From CBDDBX01 sp965225955 (lineage in GTDB: Bacteria > Acidobacteriota > Aminicenantia > UBA2199), in contig CBDDBX010000016.1 of NCBI GenBank assembly GCA_965225955.1, forward strand, positions 50,882 through 114,881: 64,000 bases of DNA, written 5' to 3'. The notes under the pieces are model-generated. The model did no database searches. It saw nothing but the letters and a program-made list of their open reading frames with translations, and was not told the origin of the DNA. Below, one piece after another: positions 61,005 to 64,000 of the stretch; position 1 is the stretch's first letter; every line of letters begins with the position of its first letter. The position numbers were made by a program, and so were the translations under genes.

Positions 61005-62833
61005 TTATTGCCCCTTCACACTATCCTGAGAACCTTTATTCTTTTTTCTCTTATTGGCTTTGCGAAGTCTTTCTTCCTCTTTTTTCTGGGAATGGATTCT
61101 ATTATTGATGATTTTCTGCTGACCAACCTGCAGAAGGTTTGAAACAAACCAGTAAAGAGTAAGACCACTGGCGAAGTTAATCACAATAAAGGTCATAAAT
61201 ACCGGCATGATATACATCATCTTTTTCTGTGCTGCATCTCCACCTGAAGGTGTCATTTTCTGAACTACAAGCTGGGATACACCCATCAGTATAGGCAGAA
61301 CATAAAATGCATCTTTCATTGACAGGTCAGTAATCCAGAGAAGCCAGGGTTCATGCCTTACACTAATTGAAACAGCAAGCAGACGGAACAGACCAAACAG
61401 TATTGGCATCTGAATAAACAGAGGCAGACAACCACCAGCAGGGTTTACCTTCTCTTTTTTATACAGCTCCATCATCTCTACATTCATCTGTTTTCTCTGT
61501 TCAGGATCTTTCTGGTTACGATACTTCTTCTTTATTGCCTTCATCTTTGGCTGAAGAGTCTGCATCTTTGCCATACTTACACTTGAAGAGTATGTTAATG
61601 GGAAAAGAATGATCTTCAGAAGTATTGTGAAGAGTACAATTGCCCATCCATAGTTGCCACCATTCAGAATAGTTTTGTGTACAAAATTGATACCCATAAG
61701 CATAGGTTTGGCAATTATACCGAACCAGCCATAATCGATAACTCCGTTGAGTTCCTTAAAACCATACTGAACACCTGTAGCTTCCAGAACATCTTCGTCT
61801 TTAGGGCCGAGATATACCATATTGGCATTCTTTACTGATATATATGAATAGAAAAGGTCAGGCTTGCCTTCTTCTGTATATTTCACAACATTATATGCTG
61901 TATTTCCGATCTTACCGGTACTGTTACCAAATACAGCTGCAAAGTATGTTGTATGATAAGCAACCCAGTTAAAAGCACCGGACAGAACTCCATCGCCTTT
62001 ACTTGTACCTTCCTGATTATCAACTGCTTCCACATCTACTGATTCCAGTTCGATAGAGTTTAATTCTCCATTTGAGAAACCTGATACACTTAAGAGCTGC
62101 TGCATAGCTCTGCTTGTTTTATCTGTATCTCTCTCGATATCCGGTCCGAACACATATGGAATGTTTCTTACAACTTTGCCATCTCTTACAACTTTGCTTT
62201 CTATTTTAAGTACATAGCTGTCTTTTGCAAATGAGAACTTTTTTACTACTTCAATTCCCTTTGATGGATCTGCATACTTAAACTCAACAGAAGTTGAGCC
62301 ATTACTACCTGTTACATTAATTTTACCTTCAGTTTCAGTAGCATAAAGATAAGTATTCAGTTCAGCAATACTCTTTTCAAAACCATCGCCTTTGAAAGGT
62401 GAAAAATAGAAAGGAAGAATTCCCTGAGTCTCAGATTTATCTGATACCAGATCAAGATGTCTGCGTTCGCCTCGTTTGCCTTTCTCATCCAGTGCACCAT
62501 CATCCATATACTTTTTCAGTATAAAAGATTTCAACCCTGCACCTTTAGTAGTAAAGACTGCTGTATAAAGATCTGTTTCAACAACAACATCTTTTTCTGA
62601 ACCTTTAACTGCAGTATCTACATTAACTACAGGTTCCTGCTTCTCTTCACTGCTCTTCTCACTATAAATATCAGTGAGATTTTTACTACTACTCTTTTTT
62701 ACAGAATCATTCTTTACAGTCTGCTCTACCGGAGTAACTGGCTTGTTAACGGGTTTTGGACCAAAGAAATAGGTCCAGACTGAGATCACACCAATTGAAA
62801 GTGCAAGAGCCAGAATCAGCTTTTGTTTTCCAT
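61005..62833 (-). CDS. yidC: Membrane protein insertase YidC (frameshift at the N-terminus)
   Basis: As written an uninterrupted frame starts with a GTG at 62789 (594 residues). The true N-terminus is visible just upstream as 'KLILALALSIG' in the same frame, and one more A in the A-run at 62821-62824 joins it to an ATG at 62833 with a GAGGTGATAAAAGG site, giving MENKKLILALALSIG... and 609 residues. The periplasmic P1 domain (about 60-350) and the five-span insertase core ('GGNYGWAIVLFTILLKIILFPLTYSSSVSMAKMQ') are intact. Inserts proteins into the inner membrane. The same missing base also explains an odd YidD tail. Confidence 0.9.
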
Positions 62834-63063
62834 CCTTTTATCACCTCAAATTTATCGGGAACATTATCAATACCACCGGGATGAAATGGGTTACACTTAA
62901 ATATTCTGATAATTCCAAGAATTATTCCTTTTACTACACCAAATGATTCCACTGCCTGAAACATATAGACAGAGCAAGTGGGCTGGAACCGGCAATGATT
63001 CCCCAACATAGGTGAAATAAATTTTTTGTAACCCTTCAGAAGCTTCAATACAAGCCACTTCAT
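62816..63063 (-). CDS. yidD: YidD, putative membrane protein insertion efficiency factor
   Basis: The full frame as written runs on to 62746 (105 residues) because of the base missing at 62821-62824; with it restored YidD stops at 62816 with about 82 residues, the family's usual length. 'LKLLKGYKKFISPMLGNHCRFQPTCSVYMFQAVESFGVVKGIILGIIRIFKCNPFHPGG' is the diagnostic core with Cys at 'C-x-FQPTCS'. The start overlaps the rnpA stop by 4 bp (ATGA), and its end overlaps the restored yidC start. Confidence 0.9.
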
Positions 63064-63406
63064 TTCCTGTGATTTATCCTGTTTATTAAATCAACAAACA
63101 GCTTTTCAATTACTTCGGACTGTTCAGTGTTGAATTTCTTTCTGCTTACGATCCACAAATCGTACCCAGCATCCAGCTTCCCCTGATTAACCCGAAAGAG
63201 TTCCCTCATTTTCCTTTTAATATAGTTTCTTTCTACTGCATTCCCTACTCTTCTATTTACAGAAACTGCAAATCTGCTATATTGGGAGCTGTTTTTTAAA
63301 TAGTATAAAAAAAAAACGCAGTTGTAGTACGTTTTGCCTTTCGGAGAAGGTAGAGTATCTCCTTCTCCTTTTTAATTCTCTGAGAAGAGTAAAATCTGCC
63401 GGACAT
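63060..63406 (-). CDS. rnpA: Ribonuclease P protein component (frameshifted)
   Basis: An ATG at 63406 opens 'MSGRFYSSQRIKKEKEILYLLRKAKRTTTAFFFY' and then hits a stop. The rest is visible in another frame: 'YLKNSSQYSRFAVSVNRRVGNAVERNYIKRKMRELFR', the RnpA signature, to 'INHRK' and a stop at 63060. The switch falls in a run of 10 T at 63307-63316; eleven T give a 115-residue protein. It is the protein subunit of RNase P. The gene lies between rpmH and yidD, its universal place. Confidence 0.85.
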
Positions 63407-63409
63407 CAA

Positions 63410-63545
63410 TTACGCTGACAGACGTTTTCTCCCTTTACTTCTGCGGTTGTTGATTACAGATCTTCCGCCTTTTGAGGACATTCTTGCCCTGAATCCGTGT
63501 TTTTTTGCTTCTTCTTCTGTTATTTGGTTGAAATGTTCTTTTCAC
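63410..63545 (-). CDS. rpmH: Ribosomal protein bL34 (frameshifted)
   Basis: GTG start at 63545 (AAAAGGAG site) gives 'VKRTFQPNNRRRSKK' and then the frame is lost. Reading one base shorter in the A-run (seven T on the plus strand at 63500-63506) gives '...HGFRARMSSKGGRSVINNRRSKGRKRLSA' and a stop at 63410, the complete 44-residue L34. The length is 136 nt, exactly one base over 45 codons. An essential protein of this size cannot be a real pseudogene unless a second copy exists. Confidence 0.88.
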
Positions 63546-63578
63546 AGCTACTCCTTTTCAATAATCAAATTAAGCCCT

Positions 63579-63607
63579 AATATATAAAAATTTGCAGTTT
63601 TTGTCAA
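63579..63607 (-). promoter_or_regulatory. Promoter of the rpmH-rnpA-yidD-yidC-khpB-mnmE-mnmG block
   Basis: On the minus strand, perfect TTGACA (63607-63602), 17-bp spacer and TATATT (63584-63579), 33 bp before the rpmH GTG. Confidence 0.75.
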
Positions 63608-63759
63608 GCATAGTCCGGCTCTCAGCTTCAATACTTTAAACACACCCGCATTATTTCCCGGAAAACCTTTTGTAAACTGCAGAATTATACCAACTGATCA
63701 TAAAAACACTATACTTGTCGCCTTTTTTCTACACACAGTATTTTTTTCTGCAGATTCTA

Positions 63760-63788
63760 TTGATATTATTTTCATAATATAATAAAAT
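63760..63788 (+). promoter_or_regulatory. Rightward promoter near the right edge
   Basis: TTGATA at 63760-63765, 17-bp spacer, TAAAAT at 63783-63788. The transcript would run off the window with a leader of more than 200 nt; dnaA beyond the edge is a guess. Confidence 0.45.
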
Positions 63789-64000
63789 TTGTGATATCTG
63801 ATATTTTAGAGATGGGTCAGCAACACAAGTTGCACAGAGTGTTTCAGGGTAAGTTGTGTTTTAATCGAATAGATTTTGAAGTTAGAACCGGAAAGAATTA
63901 TGTAAAAAAGAGATGAGATATCACGTTTCATAAAAAAGCTTAATGGGTTTAAGAGTATCTAACATTTGTTTTTAGATTATCCAGGGGTAAAAACACCAAC

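Larger units (their letters stand above)
63546..64000. other. Non-coding right end, possible dnaA/oriC-side region
   Basis: 455 bp, very A/T-rich, without a supported gene. It holds the leftward rpmH promoter, a rightward promoter at 63760-63788 and two weak DnaA-box-like sites (63727-63735 TTCTACACA, one mismatch to TTWTNCACA; 63977-63985 TTATCCAGG, two mismatches). In many bacteria dnaA and an origin lie just beyond rpmH in this orientation, but neither is shown here. Confidence 0.45.

Noticed and set aside
62746..62815. C-terminal 25-residue extension of YidD
   Set aside because: It is YidC coding sequence read in another frame because of the missing base at 62821-62824.
63812..63916. 34-codon frame in the right-end region
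   Set aside because: No ribosome site and no recognisable sequence.
1..64000. tRNA, rRNA, CRISPR, IS elements, prophage
   Set aside because: I looked through the intergenic gaps and saw no cloverleaf, no regular short repeats with spacers and no transposase- or integrase-like frames; a computed search could still find a small RNA.

Overview
The window is about 64 kb of AT-rich bacterial chromosome. It comes from a diderm organism: it carries a TonB-dependent receptor, LptF/LptG, an Omp85-type barrel, a DUF6029-like barrel, HtrA and AmiC-type amidase. A FliK homologue implies that it has flagella. I cannot name the phylum. Spirochaetota or another poorly sampled flagellated diderm lineage would fit, but no RNA gene is present to decide. 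No tRNA, rRNA, CRISPR array, transposase, integrase or phage gene was seen. Coding density is high, and most genes have a GGAGG-like ribosome site.

Layout. 1-6.4 kb: an iron/cobalamin-type ABC importer (permease, ATPase, binding protein) that continues into a TiaS-like gene and a cut-off PD40 propeller gene, divergent from a TonB receptor. 6.5-19.5 kb: five paralogous secreted subtilases, four of them in an uninterrupted tandem array, with a small redox cluster (PNPOx-like protein, two TlpA-type thioredoxins, a DUF6029-like barrel) inserted between the first and the rest. 19.6-28.9 kb: ABC-F ATPase, thioredoxin reductase, a large metalloprotease-propeller-Omp85 fusion, and an ATPase-permease-ATPase-permease exporter operon. 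29-34.7 kb: lone arginine deiminase, a GntR-NfeD-SPFH operon with a clear operator, a Yip1 membrane protein and FliK. 34.9-39 kb: amidase, HtrA, a DapF homologue without its catalytic cysteines, and a LecA-like lectin. 39-44.8 kb: the translation operon nusA-infB-rbfA-nrnA-truB. 44.9-50.1 kb: a single-gene LptF-LptG fusion, then an ECF sigma/anti-sigma/DUF5668-like/toastrack envelope-stress operon. 50.2-54.3 kb: mtnP, an unassigned gene and two degenerate M16 proteins. 54.3-63.5 kb: YacP-like, HIT, murA, a Spy-like gene, then the origin-type block mnmG-mnmE-khpB-yidC-yidD-rnpA-rpmH. The right end beyond rpmH is non-coding and may lead to dnaA/oriC.

Most notable observations: (1) rpmH, rnpA, yidC and the Spy-like gene are all broken by single-base changes, nearly all in A/T homopolymers, and one-base corrections restore every protein exactly; sequencing error is most likely, slippage is the alternative. 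(2) LptF and LptG are one 765-residue polypeptide. (3) A DapF homologue has Ser at both catalytic Cys positions. (4) Two adjacent M16-like proteins lack the HxxEH motif. (5) The subtilase array looks like a gene-conversion mosaic. (6) Several genes without a ribosome site, including murA and the amidase, have a promoter -10 element 6-10 nt before the ATG, which suggests leaderless mRNAs. (7) A YtrA-type operator overlaps the promoter of an SPFH/NfeD operon. (8) A predicted ECF promoter precedes the ECF sigma gene. No single wholly new system was found; the strongest leads are the envelope operons at 34.9-39 kb and 44.9-50.1 kb.
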